Assembly: GCA_017934525.1 (NCBI GenBank)
Contig: JAGBJJ010000026.1
Span: 1-36,033, forward strand
Reading direction: 5' to 3'
DNA from: Prevotella sp.
GTDB taxonomy: Bacteria; Bacteroidota; Bacteroidia; Bacteroidales; Bacteroidaceae
DNA: 36,033 nt
Numbering within the stretch: position 1 is the stretch's first letter; the number at the start of each line of letters is the position of its first letter. Below are positions 1-9,500 of this stretch, one piece after another. Below the pieces are notes generated by a model. That model had not been told where the DNA came from and did not search any database. It worked only from the letters and a program-made list of their open reading frames with translations. A program made the position numbers and the translations under genes.

Positions 1-441
1 GTACTCCTGTTCAAAGAGCACGCTCTTGTCAAGATCTGGATAGAAGTAGGGCTTCATTTTTGTGTCCGAGAGGTCGGCAGCCCAGCGCACAAAGTGGTCC
101 ACGCCCTTCTGCGGGCGGTAGGCATCGTATATCTTCAGGCGATACCCTTGCGACATCACGTCGTCGCTCACTTCCTTTAGGGCTGCTGCCGCCTGCTTCG
201 TCAGCAGAGCCGTCGGCTCCTCATAGCCGTCAATGCGGGCACCCACGAAGTTGTACGTGCCGTAGTAGCGTATCTCCAGAATGGCATCGGGCACGGCCTC
301 GCTGAGCGTTACAAACTGACTGCTGTCGTCGGTCGGACTGACAACGGGGTTGTCATCATCGCTGTTGCAACAGGTAATCACACATGCGCCGCAAATGATT
401 GCAAGGATGGCGGCGAGCATCCATAGTTTCTTCTGATTCAT
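1..441 (-). CDS. VanX-like D-Ala-D-Ala dipeptidase lipoprotein (3' end outside window)
   Basis: The frame is open from an ATG at 441 to the window edge (147 codons), so only the N-terminal part is seen. The first ~25 residues are a signal peptide (KLWMLAAILAI) ending in VITCCNSDDD, which suggests a lipoprotein. The mature part matches the M15D/VanX dipeptidase family: ILEIRYYGTYNFVG, then YDAYRPQKGV followed by FVRWAAD, the place of the conserved active-site arginine of VanX. The zinc ligands (SxHxxGxAxD and ExWH) would lie beyond base 1 and cannot be checked. Known role of the family: cleaving D-Ala-D-Ala, in resistance or in cell-wall dipeptide recycling. A lipoprotein outside the cytoplasm suggests recycling rather than resistance (inference). 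It has its own promoter box just upstream. The signal cassette is shared with three other genes in this window. Confidence 0.8.
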   Translation of the reverse strand, partial: MNQKKLWMLAAILAIICGACVITCCNSDDDNPVVSPTDDSSQFVTLSEAVPDAILEIRYYGTYNFVGARIDGYEEPTALLTKQAAAALKEVSDDVMSQGYRLKIYDAYRPQKGVDHFVRWAADLSDTKMKPYFYPDLDKSVLFEQEY

Positions 442-464
442 ATTAGCATTTTAATAATCGACTG

Positions 465-472
465 CAAAATTA
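465..472 (-). promoter_or_regulatory. Bacteroidetes -7 box for the VanX-like gene
   Basis: On the minus strand the sequence reads TAATTTTG followed by CAGTC, a full match to the Bacteroidetes TAnnTTTG box, 24 bases upstream of the ATG at 441. No convincing -33 TTTG lies at the usual 19-21 bp. The box directly follows the terminator of the upstream gene. Confidence 0.55.
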
Positions 473-474
473 CG

Positions 475-506
475 AAAAATCTCCCAAATACGGCGTATAT
501 GGGAGA
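475..506 (-). terminator. Rho-independent terminator of the DUF6261 gene
   Basis: On the minus strand TCTCCCA and TGGGAGA pair, with inner arms ATACG and CGTAT, and the hairpin is followed by TTTTT. It begins 25 bases after the stop codon of the gene ending at 531, and it separates that gene from the promoter of the next one. Confidence 0.75.
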
Positions 507-530
507 TAGTTTTACGGAATATTAAGCGGA

Positions 531-1478
531 TTATCCGAAGTTGTAGCCGCCATCGTTCGAGCCGCCAGAACTGGAACCGCTGTCGGAATCGCTGTCGCCG
601 CCCGTCGAGCCGCCGTTATCCGTCGAACCGCTGTTGTCAGAACCGCCGTCGGATGAACCACTGCCGCCGTCAGAAGACGAGCCGCCGCCGTTTTCGTTTT
701 CGTTTTGGTTTTCGTTATCGTCGGTCGTGCCGCCGCCGGTGGTGATGGTGCCTACTCCGCTGGACGACGAGCCGCCCTTCTTCGAGATAATCTGCTGGAT
801 GTAGCGATTGAGGGCGGTGTTCCAGCGGGTGATGAAGTCGTAGTACGGGGTGGCGTCGTCGGCCATGAGGGCTGCGGCCTCGATGATGTCGAGTACGGCG
901 TTGTAGGCGCGGTCGCAGTCCTTGCGGGTCTGGGCCAGGGCACCCTTCACGCGGCCGTTCTGCTCGTCGTCGCGCTGGCGGATGAGGGTCTTCATCTGCG
1001 TGTAGCACTCGCGTAGCACCTGCAGCGGCTGGGCGATGCCGAGGGTCTGGATGTGGGTCTGCAGTTCTGGCTTCTCGATGTCGGTCAGGAAGTTGCCCAC
1101 CAGTCCCCACTGCTCGTCGTACTGTGCCGAGGTGTTGATTTTGTAGAGCCGGAACAGGCGGTTCAGCACCTCGGCGGCCTCGGCCTGCGGCTGGAACTCG
1201 CGGCCCAGCCATGCCAGCACCACGGCGTGGGCGGTGCCGTAGGCCATGTCGCCGCGGTGGTCGGCGTTGTAGATTTCCTGGCTCAGGTACGAGCCTTGCT
1301 GTATCTTCAGGTACTTGTCGATGAGTGCCGTCTGCTCGGCCAGTGCCGTCTGGCGCGACTGTATAGCCGCTGCCGTGAAGCCTGCCGACGCGAGCTGCTC
1401 GCCGAAGGCCGTCATGAACGAGTAGTACTGCGCGTTGGTGAGCGCAGCCTTGTTGGGTCTCAGAAAGTTTGTATCCAT
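531..1478 (-). CDS. DUF6261-family protein with Gly/Ser-rich tail
   Basis: A 315-residue protein with no signal peptide. Residues 1-230 resemble the DUF6261 family of Bacteroidales (recognised from memory): NAQYYSFM near the N-terminus, YNADHRGDMAY near residue 90, then a mainly helical stretch with regularly spaced aromatic and leucine residues. The function of this family is unknown to me. From about residue 232 the protein becomes a ~85-residue tail almost entirely of Gly, Ser, Asp and Asn (blocks such as GGSGSSDGGSDNSGS), probably disordered. It ends in a clear terminator. The N-terminal motif NFLRPNK resembles the HFLKPKK peptide that the upstream 42-bp repeats would encode on this strand. 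No TAnnTTTG box was found directly upstream. Confidence 0.75.
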   Translation of the reverse strand: MDTNFLRPNKAALTNAQYYSFMTAFGEQLASAGFTAAAIQSRQTALAEQTALIDKYLKIQQGSYLSQEIYNADHRGDMAYGTAHAVVLAWLGREFQPQAEAAEVLNRLFRLYKINTSAQYDEQWGLVGNFLTDIEKPELQTHIQTLGIAQPLQVLRECYTQMKTLIRQRDDEQNGRVKGALAQTRKDCDRAYNAVLDIIEAAALMADDATPYYDFITRWNTALNRYIQQIISKKGGSSSSGVGTITTGGGTTDDNENQNENENGGGSSSDGGSGSSDGGSDNSGSTDNGGSTGGDSDSDSGSSSGGSNDGGYNFG

Positions 1479-1524
1479 AGTCTCTTCGTGTTTTGATTGT
1501 TATACATCTTTTTGTCTTGTCGCT

Positions 1525-1692
1525 CTTAAGGAAGTGTGCAGACACCCCCCGCCGCGTTTCCTTCGGCTTAAGGAAGCCTGCCGACACCCCTCATCTGGTT
1601 TCCTTCGGCTTAAGAAAGTGTGCCGACACCCCTCGCCTGGTTTTCTTAGGCTTAAGAAAGTGTGCCGACACCCCCAGCCGGGGTTCCTTAAT
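1525..1692. repeat. 42-bp tandem repeat, about four copies, hairpin at each junction
   Basis: CTTAAG recurs at 1525, 1567, 1609 and 1651, exactly 42 bp apart; a fifth degenerate junction is near 1687. Each unit reads roughly CTTAAGRAAGTGTGCCGACA, then CCCC, a variable part and TTTCCTTCGG. The junctions fold as short hairpins (TTCCTT/AAGGAA, TTTCTT/AAGAAA), with partly compensating changes between copies. The period is 14 codons, and on the minus strand the units read VSAHFLKPKKTRRG-like, but one unit has a TGA. This array fills most of the 293-base gap between the DUF6261 gene and the fimbrillin-like gene; I see no other gene there. Confidence 0.85.
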
Positions 1693-1771
1693 ACGCAGCA
1701 GGCGGAGGGCGCGAGTCTTTATGGTGAGACTTTGGATTCATATTCGCTAAGGTATTAAGTCAGCGGGAATG

Positions 1772-2737
1772 TCAGTTGGCGGTGCGGGTGACGTTGAGCA
1801 CCTTGGTCTTATAACTGCTGAGGTCTCTTGTGCCGATGGTGACGGTCTTCGTATCGCTGTTGTCGTTGATGTTCTCGAAGGTGAGGGTGTGGGAATAATT
1901 CTCTCCTTCTTGGTACATGCCGAAGAAAGCAAACGTGGCCGTGCCGTTCTCGTTGGCGGTCACCGTGGACGTGAGGGAATACGAGTCGACCTTCACCCCT
2001 GTTATACTGTTAGCATAAGTGTAGGTGACGTTGTATGTGGCGTTGTTTGTCAGGCCACTGATAGTGCAGTTGAGGATGGGTAATGTGGGACTAATACTCT
2101 CGTTGAATTTAAACGATTTGGAGTCGTATACCGTCGTAACGATTTCGAGGTTCTTGGTCATCAGTGTGTTCACGTCGCTGGCCAGTACATCGTACTTAAA
2201 GAGGATCCTCCAGTCTTCGTCATCATAATCGGTATCCTTGACTGCGTTTTTGTGAACCAGCGTGGCGTAGGTTACTTCGGCAGACAGCGGGTCGTCACCG
2301 ACTGAGACGGTGATGCTGGCGGCTTTCGTGTAGGTGTAATTACCTTCAGCGTCTTTATCACCTCTGTCCCATTGTTCGAGGTCGCCTGTGAAGGAGGCTC
2401 TCTTGCCGTCAGCCGAAGGCGAACCTACCATCGTGAGGTAGCCGCTCAGGACATGTTCATAACAGTCAGAATCATCATTTGCAGCAGTACCGTATGAAGC
2501 TCTTACGAACAGCTTGTCGCCAGTGGTGAACGTCAGTGTGCGCGACGTGCCTTCGGTGGTGATGGCACTGCGTGTGGCATTGTCGTCGGTGATGCCGGCC
2601 CCTACGGTGATGGTGATGCTCTTCGCGGGAGCGGCGGGGGTGTCGGGCGTGTCGTTGTCGTCGTTGGAGCAGGCGGCAAAGGTGGTGGTGAGGGCTGCGG
2701 CCACGACCAGCCAGCCCAGGGTCTTTATCTGTTTCAT
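1772..2737 (-). CDS. fimbrillin-like (FimA/Mfa-type) lipoprotein
   Basis: A 321-residue protein. The N-terminus MKQIKTLGWLVVAAALTTTF ends in AACSNDD, a lipobox, so it is probably an outer-membrane lipoprotein. The mature part starts with an Asp/Pro-rich linker and then SITITVGAGI, ATRSAITTEG and LTFTTGDKLFVRASYG, the pattern seen near the N-terminus of Bacteroidetes fimbrillin-family proteins, followed by beta-rich sequence to the end. I chose the ATG at 2737 rather than one five codons upstream because GGGAGG stands at good distance from it and because it overlaps the stop of the upstream 42-residue peptide as ATGA, a layout typical of translational coupling. Role as surface adhesin or fimbrial subunit is inferred from family resemblance only. 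Confidence 0.7.
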   Translation of the reverse strand: MKQIKTLGWLVVAAALTTTFAACSNDDNDTPDTPAAPAKSITITVGAGITDDNATRSAITTEGTSRTLTFTTGDKLFVRASYGTAANDDSDCYEHVLSGYLTMVGSPSADGKRASFTGDLEQWDRGDKDAEGNYTYTKAASITVSVGDDPLSAEVTYATLVHKNAVKDTDYDDEDWRILFKYDVLASDVNTLMTKNLEIVTTVYDSKSFKFNESISPTLPILNCTISGLTNNATYNVTYTYANSITGVKVDSYSLTSTVTANENGTATFAFFGMYQEGENYSHTLTFENINDNSDTKTVTIGTRDLSSYKTKVLNVTRTAN

Positions 2738-2862
2738 TCTTCTGCCTCCCATTCCTCTTCAGTGTATGTTACGTTTAATTGTGTACTTGTGTTGAGCAGC
2801 GTCGCCCGCTGCTGAAGCTCTACGACCTCCATCGTCGGCTTCTGATAGTCTTTACGTTTCAT
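2734..2862 (-). CDS. 42-residue peptide of a small Prevotella-type family
   Basis: An ATG at 2862 opens 42 codons ending in TGA at 2734-2736. The peptide begins MKRKDYQKPTMEVVELQQ, continues LLNTSTQLNVTY and ends in a Glu-rich stretch (TEEEWEAEE). It matches a pattern repeated in this window at 16822-16989: MK(K/R)xxYxKPxMxVVxxQxQxxLL. There is no signal peptide or membrane segment. It lies 31 bases after the stop of the upstream lipoprotein gene, and its stop overlaps the start of the fimbrillin-like gene by ATGA; the sequence GGAGG used by that gene lies within its last codons. I recall similar short open frames in other Prevotella genomes but know of no assigned function. It could act as a coupled leader or as a real peptide. 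Confidence 0.7.
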   Translation of the reverse strand: MKRKDYQKPTMEVVELQQRATLLNTSTQLNVTYTEEEWEAEE

Positions 2863-2893
2863 TGTTGTTTACATGAATTATTGTTTGCTGTTC

Positions 2894-3547
2894 TTATCTG
2901 CGGCGGGCCCGCGAGGGCTCGTCGGCAGGGTCATCGTTGACGTCGGAGAGGATGATGTTGCCGCCGTCGTCGTAGGCACTGACGATGCCCTCTTCCATCA
3001 GCATCTCGTAGCACTCATTGAGGCGGCTCATGGCCTCTTCATCGGGGCGGACGAAGGTGAGGCTGAGCGACTTTCCCTTGTAGTCTGCTGTAGCGGTGAT
3101 GACGTTCGCTGTGGCATCGTAGTGCATGTTGGTAATTTTGGGTGCGTCAGCCAAATGGCTCGACGGGGTGATGTAGCCGTCGGTAGTCATGGAGAACTGG
3201 AAGATGACGTCATCGCTGCTGAGCAGGCCGCCGTAGTTCACCATGTCGTTGTCCTGCAGGTAGATGTAGCCCCAGAAGCCGGTAGCGATGATGACGTCGT
3301 CGGTGTTGGCATCCAGGTAGATGAGAGCGTCTATCTTGTCGTAGGTGGTCACGTCGCCCTCCTCCTCGGTGCGCCAGTTGTCGGTCTCGCCGCTGATGGG
3401 TATCTCGGCATACCAGTGGCCGGTCACGGCCTCATACTGTGCCTTGGTGGCAGGGCCGGCAGGCTCGTTGTCTTTGTTGTCGGTGCAGCTGGTCATCGCC
3501 GTAAGGGCGATGATCAGCATTGCGAATATGCTTTTTGTTTTCATCAT
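2894..3547 (-). CDS. hypothetical lipoprotein
   Basis: A 217-residue protein. The N-terminus MMKTKSIFAMLIIALTAMTS is followed by a lipobox cysteine (SCTDNKDNE), predicting an exported lipoprotein. The mature part has a short linker and then a beta-rich domain with motifs VTGHWYAEIPI, IDALIYLDANTDD and GYIYLQDNDMVNYGG, and a helical region near residue 170 (MSRLNECYEMLMEEG). The C-terminus is basic (SRARRR). I do not recognise the family. The gene starts six bases after the stop of the giant LRR gene and ends 31 bases before the 42-residue peptide, so it is very probably co-transcribed with them as part of a surface-protein unit. A second ATG one codon later is an equally possible start. Confidence 0.75.
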   Translation of the reverse strand: MMKTKSIFAMLIIALTAMTSCTDNKDNEPAGPATKAQYEAVTGHWYAEIPISGETDNWRTEEEGDVTTYDKIDALIYLDANTDDVIIATGFWGYIYLQDNDMVNYGGLLSSDDVIFQFSMTTDGYITPSSHLADAPKITNMHYDATANVITATADYKGKSLSLTFVRPDEEAMSRLNECYEMLMEEGIVSAYDDGGNIILSDVNDDPADEPSRARRR

Positions 3548-3553
3548 GTCGTT

Positions 3554-6500
3554 TTATTTATTGACATACTTCTTACCATTATATATATACATACCCTTTG
3601 CAGGCTTGCCCGGCAGCTCCCGGCCATTCAGGTCGTAGTAGCGGCGGGTGCCGTCGGCGTCGACGGTCTCGATGGTGTCGATGCCGGTGGTGTCGTCCAC
3701 GAGGCTCATGCCGATGCTGCGGGCGGCGTTGCGGGCGCTGGGCAGCAGGTAGGCACGGAAGGGCAGGACGCTGGCGGCGGTGCCCGACGGTGACCCGTCG
3801 GGAGTGGTGGCTACTACGGGGTGCCAGTCGCCGTCGCTCTGCAGGATGTAGGCTCCCAACTCGGCGGCTTCGGCGTTGCTGATGGCCGAGAGCGTGCCGC
3901 GTAGCGAGTAGCCCAGCACGTCGACCTGCTGGCCGAAGGTGCTGCCGCCATTGGCGGGGATGGTCTGGGCGATGCTCGTGTTCAGCGTGGTCGACATCTT
4001 GCGCAGACGCTTGTTGCCCACCACCTTCACCAAATAGGGTGTCATGGCCTGGAGCTTAGTACCCTTGGCCACCTCAGTGAAGGTCAGCGTGCTTCCGTCG
4101 CGGTCCGTTAGCTCGTAGGCGCGGGCGTAGGCCGGCACGTCGAGTTCGTACGGCACGCAGACGGTGTAGGGCACGGCACTGGCGGGCAGCGAGCGCGAGT
4201 TCACCACGCTCTCGGCGGTGAAGGCGTAGGGCACGCAGTAGTCCTTGCCGTCCACAAGGCGGAAGGTCTTGGCGGCGAGGGTGGCGGTGCCCGACGGTGA
4301 CCCGCCGGGAGTGGTGGCGGAACTGCCGGGAGTGGTGGCTACTATGAGGTTGGTGCCGTCGTGGGTGCCGTAGGTGTGGGGCAGGTAGACGAGCGTCTGC
4401 AGGCTGTCGATGCCGATACGGCTGAAGCCGCGAGCCTTCACGTCGGCGATGACGTTGGTCGAGTCGCACATCAGCATGTCCACGTAGCGCAGGCCGGTGG
4501 CGTTCTTGAAGACATTATCTTCAAGCACGGTGAGCGTCACGGGCAGCGTCACCTTCTTGAGGCTGGTCAGCGGTGCGATGTCGGCTGTCTTCAGCGAGTC
4601 GATGAGGGTGTAGCCTAACGGCGTGAGGTCAGTGATGCCCGGGTGGCTCTGGAACCATCCTGTTACATCGGTCACGTTGGCCAGGTCGTCCTGGGTGGCG
4701 GCGCCGTGTGCGGCGAAGGCCAGGAACGACTCGTCCTCCTCGAACTCACCCTTCGAGATGAGGTTCGTGCGCTGCATGTTCTGCGTGTAGTTCTGGTCCT
4801 TCAGGTACTCCTGGTAGAGGCTGGGCCGCACGTAGAAGCCGTCGAAGGTCGGGTTGTAGTTGTTGGCGAACTCGCGGAGCACCCACGGCTGGTCGGTCAT
4901 CTGCGTCTTCTTCTCGGAGAGGATGTAGAGACGGGTCAGCATGGCGTCGTTGTCGAGGGCACTCCAGTTGAAGTCCTCCATCTTGTCGCCGATGACCAGC
5001 ACCTCCAGACCCTCGCACTCTAACAGGCCGTAGAGGTCCATCTTGGTACAGCTCTTCGGCAGGATGAGCGTCTTCAGGTTATAGGCCTGCAGCAGACCGT
5101 AGGTGGGGAAGGTGTTGTCCTCCGAGATATGCGCCATCTTGTACGAGCTGTACTTTGTGAACCACTTATAGTATGCATCGGTGGCCACGGTCCAGTCGCT
5201 CTTCACGAGGTTGGCGTCGTAGAGGTCGAGGTACTCCAGCTTGCCCATGTAGTTGCGCGTGTTGGTCCAGGGGCAGTAGCCGGCGAGGTAGCGCAGGATG
5301 CTGAGGTCTGCGCCTGAGATGGGACCAACCACCTTCAGCCGCTTGTACTGCGAGTAGTCGCCGCGTGCACTGCTGATGTACTGCTGTCCGTCGGCACGCT
5401 TGTCGGTGGTGATGGTCAGCCCCAGTGCCTGGGCCAACGTGTTCGCCTCCGTCACGGTGACGGTGATGATGTCGTCGTCGGTGTAGCGGCGGGTGTCCAC
5501 ATTGATATACTGTGCGTACTGCGGCCATGCCTCGCGGTAGCGCTTGCACAGGTCTTTCGGCACGTAGATGCGGAAGTCGTCGTCGCCGTAGGAGTTCTCC
5601 ACCTGGGTGTCGAAGGCGTTGGCATCGATTTCGGGCACGCTGTCGCACGAGATGTAGATGTTCTTCAGGTGGCGGCAGTTGCGGAACGCGTCATAGCCGA
5701 TATACTCGATGGAGTCGGGCAGCGAGATATTCGACAGGTTGGTGCAGCCGGTGAAGGTGGCATCGAGCCGCTTCACATTCTGGAAGTATTGGAACTCGTC
5801 GAAGGAGATGATCTCCTTGCTGTTCTCCTCGGTGAAGATGCCTTCCACGCTCTCCAGGTTGAGGTACTCCGATGGGAAGTAGTGTTCCCCTTCGGCCAGC
5901 ACCCACATCACCTGATCGTCCTCGAAGACGGTCGTCACGTTCTGCGTGCGGCGCGTCAGGGCCGGGTCGCTCATGTAGTCGGCCAGTTGCGACTGCCGCA
6001 CATAGACCACGTCGATGTCGGCCTCCCACGGGTCGCTGCTCTCTGACGAGGCGAACTGGTCGGTGAGGAAGACGAGCTCCTCGATGCCTTCGAGATCCTG
6101 CAGCAGGTCGCGGGTGTACTTCGTGGTGTTGCGGCCCACGCAGATGCGCTTCAGGGCGGTGGCCTCCTGGAAGGTGTTCTCGCCAATCTCCGTGACGGAG
6201 GCAGGCAGGATGAGGGTCTCTAAGGCGGTGCAGTTGTGGAACATGTACTCGCCCACCCAGTTGTCCTTCTCTAAGTATTCATCCACGCCGTAGCCGTTAT
6301 ACGAGTGCTCGGTGTCCTTGCAGAGGGTAGCGCCCCAGAGGTTGAGGTAGCGCAGGCGGCCGCCCGTGGGGTCGCTCTCCCAGGCGTTTGCTCCCATCAG
6401 GTGGCGCAGCACGGCCACGTCGTCGCCGTTCAGCGGTCCGCTGACGGTCAGCGAGTCGTACTTGGCATAGTCGCCCTGCAGGTAGCGTATCTTGCTGTTC

Positions 6501-9500
6501 TCCTTCACGGGCGTGAGGCCGAGCTTGTCGGCCACCTGGCCCACGGCGGTGGTGGTGATGTGCGTCACCTTCTTGTAGTCGGCATCGCTCACGATGTACT
6601 GGGCGTAGTCGCTCCATGCCGTCTTGTAGGCATCGATGCTGGCAGCCGGCACGTAGATGCGCAGTCCGTCGTGCTTGTCAAACTGGTTGCTGCCGCTCAG
6701 CGTGGCGGGTGTCTCGCCGCGCACGATGATGGTGTTCAGCGACGTGGAGCCGAGGAAGGCATCCTGCTCAATCTCTGTCACCGAGGCGGGAATCTCTATC
6801 TCGCGGAGGCCGGTGTTGGCCAGCGCGTCGTGTCCGATGCGCTTGATGGTGGAGGGCAGGCTGATGCTGCCGAGGTTACGGCAGCCGTTGAACCATCCGC
6901 CGCCCACATAGTCGAGGCCCACGCTCTCGAACTGCTTGAAGTCGGCGAAGGAGCGCACCCTGTCGTTGTTGGTGAAGCGGCCGTCGAGCCACGAGAAGCC
7001 CACGCCGGCGATGCGTGCCAGGTCGATGAAGTCGTCCCACAGGTCGTCGTCGGTGCCGGTGGCGGCGGGGTCATAGTAGCGCATGTCCTTCAGCCTGTTG
7101 TACACCTCTTCGTCGGTCTTGCGCATGATGCAGGGCATGAAGCGGTCGCGATAGACGTTCCATGTCGTGTCGGCCTCGAACCAGGCCACCTGCTCGGGCA
7201 GCATTTTTATCTTGGCGGTGGTGCCGTCGAGGATGCCCTTGCCGGCCTTCACCTGCTGCGGTGTCAGGGGCACGAGCTTGTTCGTACCGTCGGTTTTCAT
7301 ATAGACGAGGTCGATGTTCACGAGGTTCGGGCAGAAGGCGAAGCAGGAGTCTTGCAGCGTGATGTCGAGGCTGCTGTAGCTGTCGCCGATGCCGCCAGCC
7401 CCATAGAGGTCGGTGAACGACACGGTGCGCAGCATCGGGTTGCCGTAGAAGGCCTTGCGCTGCACGTAGTCCAGCTGGTAGTTGTTGTAGGTGCCGATGT
7501 CGTTGCACAGTTTCACGGCGCCTTGGTGCAGCTGTGCGAAGCCGTAGTAGTCCGTGGAGTCCATGCCGGTGACGATGGTGTGCTCAATCAAGTGGCCGCT
7601 CACCTTGTTCTCCTTCTTGATGGAGTTCTGCTCGTAGGCGTAGGCGTAGCTTGCGCCGTACTCGCGGTACTGCACCTCGGGCTTGGCGGTGCCGTACTTG
7701 AAGAAACGGGCCAGCGGTGCCCACGACTCGTTGTCGAGGAAGTCCTGCTTGCGGCTCTCGTCGATGAGGATGTGGAACCGCAGCGAGTCCAGACCTGCAA
7801 AGATGCTGTCGCCGGCGAGCACGAAGTTCTCGGGACCGAGGGCGCGGGTGCCCTTTTCGTTGTCCTTCAGCAGCAGGTTCAGTTCCGTCAGGTTGGTGCA
7901 GCCCACGAAGGCCGAGTCGGGGATGGTAATCATCATGGCCATCGAGGCGTTGCTGGTCTGTCCCTCGTTGGCGTGGAACGAGATAGTCCTGAGGTTCGTC
8001 TTGTTCTGGAAGGCCTTCGGGGCGAAGGTCATCGTGATGTTCGACGTGGTGCTGTTGCCGTCGTCGTCGAAGCCAGCGTAGATGACGGCGTTCTCTAAGT
8101 TGTCGTCCACGCTCTTAATATAATTATGGTATAGGAGGTTCTTCGACGGTGTGGTGATGACGTAGCCGCCGCCCACCAGTCCCACCTGGTGGATATTCGA
8201 CAGGATGTTCTCGCGCATACCCTTGTTCAGCGCATCGCCGTTGTACGAGCCGCTGCCGCCCCAGGCCTGTGAGGCAAGGTAGCTGCTGGTGGTGGTAGCA
8301 GCGGCTACGGCACTGGTGAGCAGGGGCTGCAGGATGGCTGCCCTTGCGGCCTTGGCGGCAGCCTGCTGGGCTGCCTTCTTTGCGGCGATAAGGGCGGTTT
8401 GGGCTCTGATGCCTGCTCTGAAGCCCTGCTCGAGGCCTTCTTTAACCATGTAATAGCTTACAGAGTTAAGATATTCAACAGCTACTATCTTTCCACCTTC
8501 ATCAACGGCTCCTTGGGCGATTATTGTTCCCAAAGAGTTTGGCTGGCATCCCAACTCGGTCAGCGTCTTGCCGGCATTTTCAGTCAACCATTGACATAAT
8601 AATTCGGAACCGTGTATATTTTGAAGCAGGGTCAGATTTTCCTCGGCTGTTTGCAACAACAACTGTGCGCCGGCAATCTCTTCGGTTGTTGCGCCACCGG
8701 CTGCTGCCGTGCCGCCGCCCGTCATGCCCCAGGTGGCCAGCGTGAGTGCCACCTCCAGAGCGATGCGCGGTGCCGTCCACCACGACACGTCCTGGCTCAC
8801 CACCTGCGAGGTCTGCAGGATGCCGCCGGGGTTGGTGATGTAGCCGTAGGTGAGGCCGTTGCGGGTGAAGTCGGTCTTGCTGCCGCCGGTGGGGTCGAAA
8901 TCGACCGGCTCGATATAGCCGATGTAGTTCACCCAGTTGGGGTCGTTGAGGAAGTCCTGGTAGCGGTTGGTGGAGACGAGAATCTTGAAGCCCTCGGGCA
9001 CGCGGGGAGCGCTCTCTATCTCCGCCTCGCTCATGGTCTCCAGTTCCTCCACCGTCGGCTCGCCGAAGATGTTGTCGCCCGGGATGACGTCCTTCGGGCC
9101 AAGGCTCTCCCAGTGGTCGGTGCCTTCCTCCACGTAGTAGAACAGGCGCAGCTCCTTCAGGTTCTTGCAGCCCTTGAGGGCACCGTTCTGTATGACCATC
9201 TTCAGGTCGCTGTACGAGTTGTCGCTGCGGCCCGCGCTCTGGTAGAACTCGATGGTCTTCACGTGCTCGTTGCCGGCGATGGCGTTGCGGCCTAAGGCCA
9301 GCGTCTTGTAGTTGTAGTAGGAGCCGGCGTCGTTGTAGATGCGCACCACGCCGTCGTAGCTGTCGATGGCGTCGTCATCGACGCCCACCACGTAGGTGTA
9401 GTAGACGGTGGCATCGTCCTTGGTGTCGAGCAGCTCGGCGGCGCTGAACTGCTGGTAGTCGGCGTTCCAGATGCGCAGGTGGTTGTCCATCATCTGCTCC

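Noticed and set aside
715-1587. 290-codon minus frame overlapping the DUF6261 gene
   Set aside because: Its Arg/Pro/His-rich composition is that of an out-of-frame shadow; only its first ~25 codons, from the 42-bp repeats, are of interest.
1525-1692. 42-bp repeat as a CRISPR array
   Set aside because: Nearly the whole unit is conserved, there are no unique spacers of regular length and no cas genes are near.
6305-8098. 597-codon plus-strand frame within the giant LRR gene
   Set aside because: It is antisense to a well-supported LRR frame and reads as Val/Ala/Gly/His-rich text typical of the shadow of GC-rich coding DNA.
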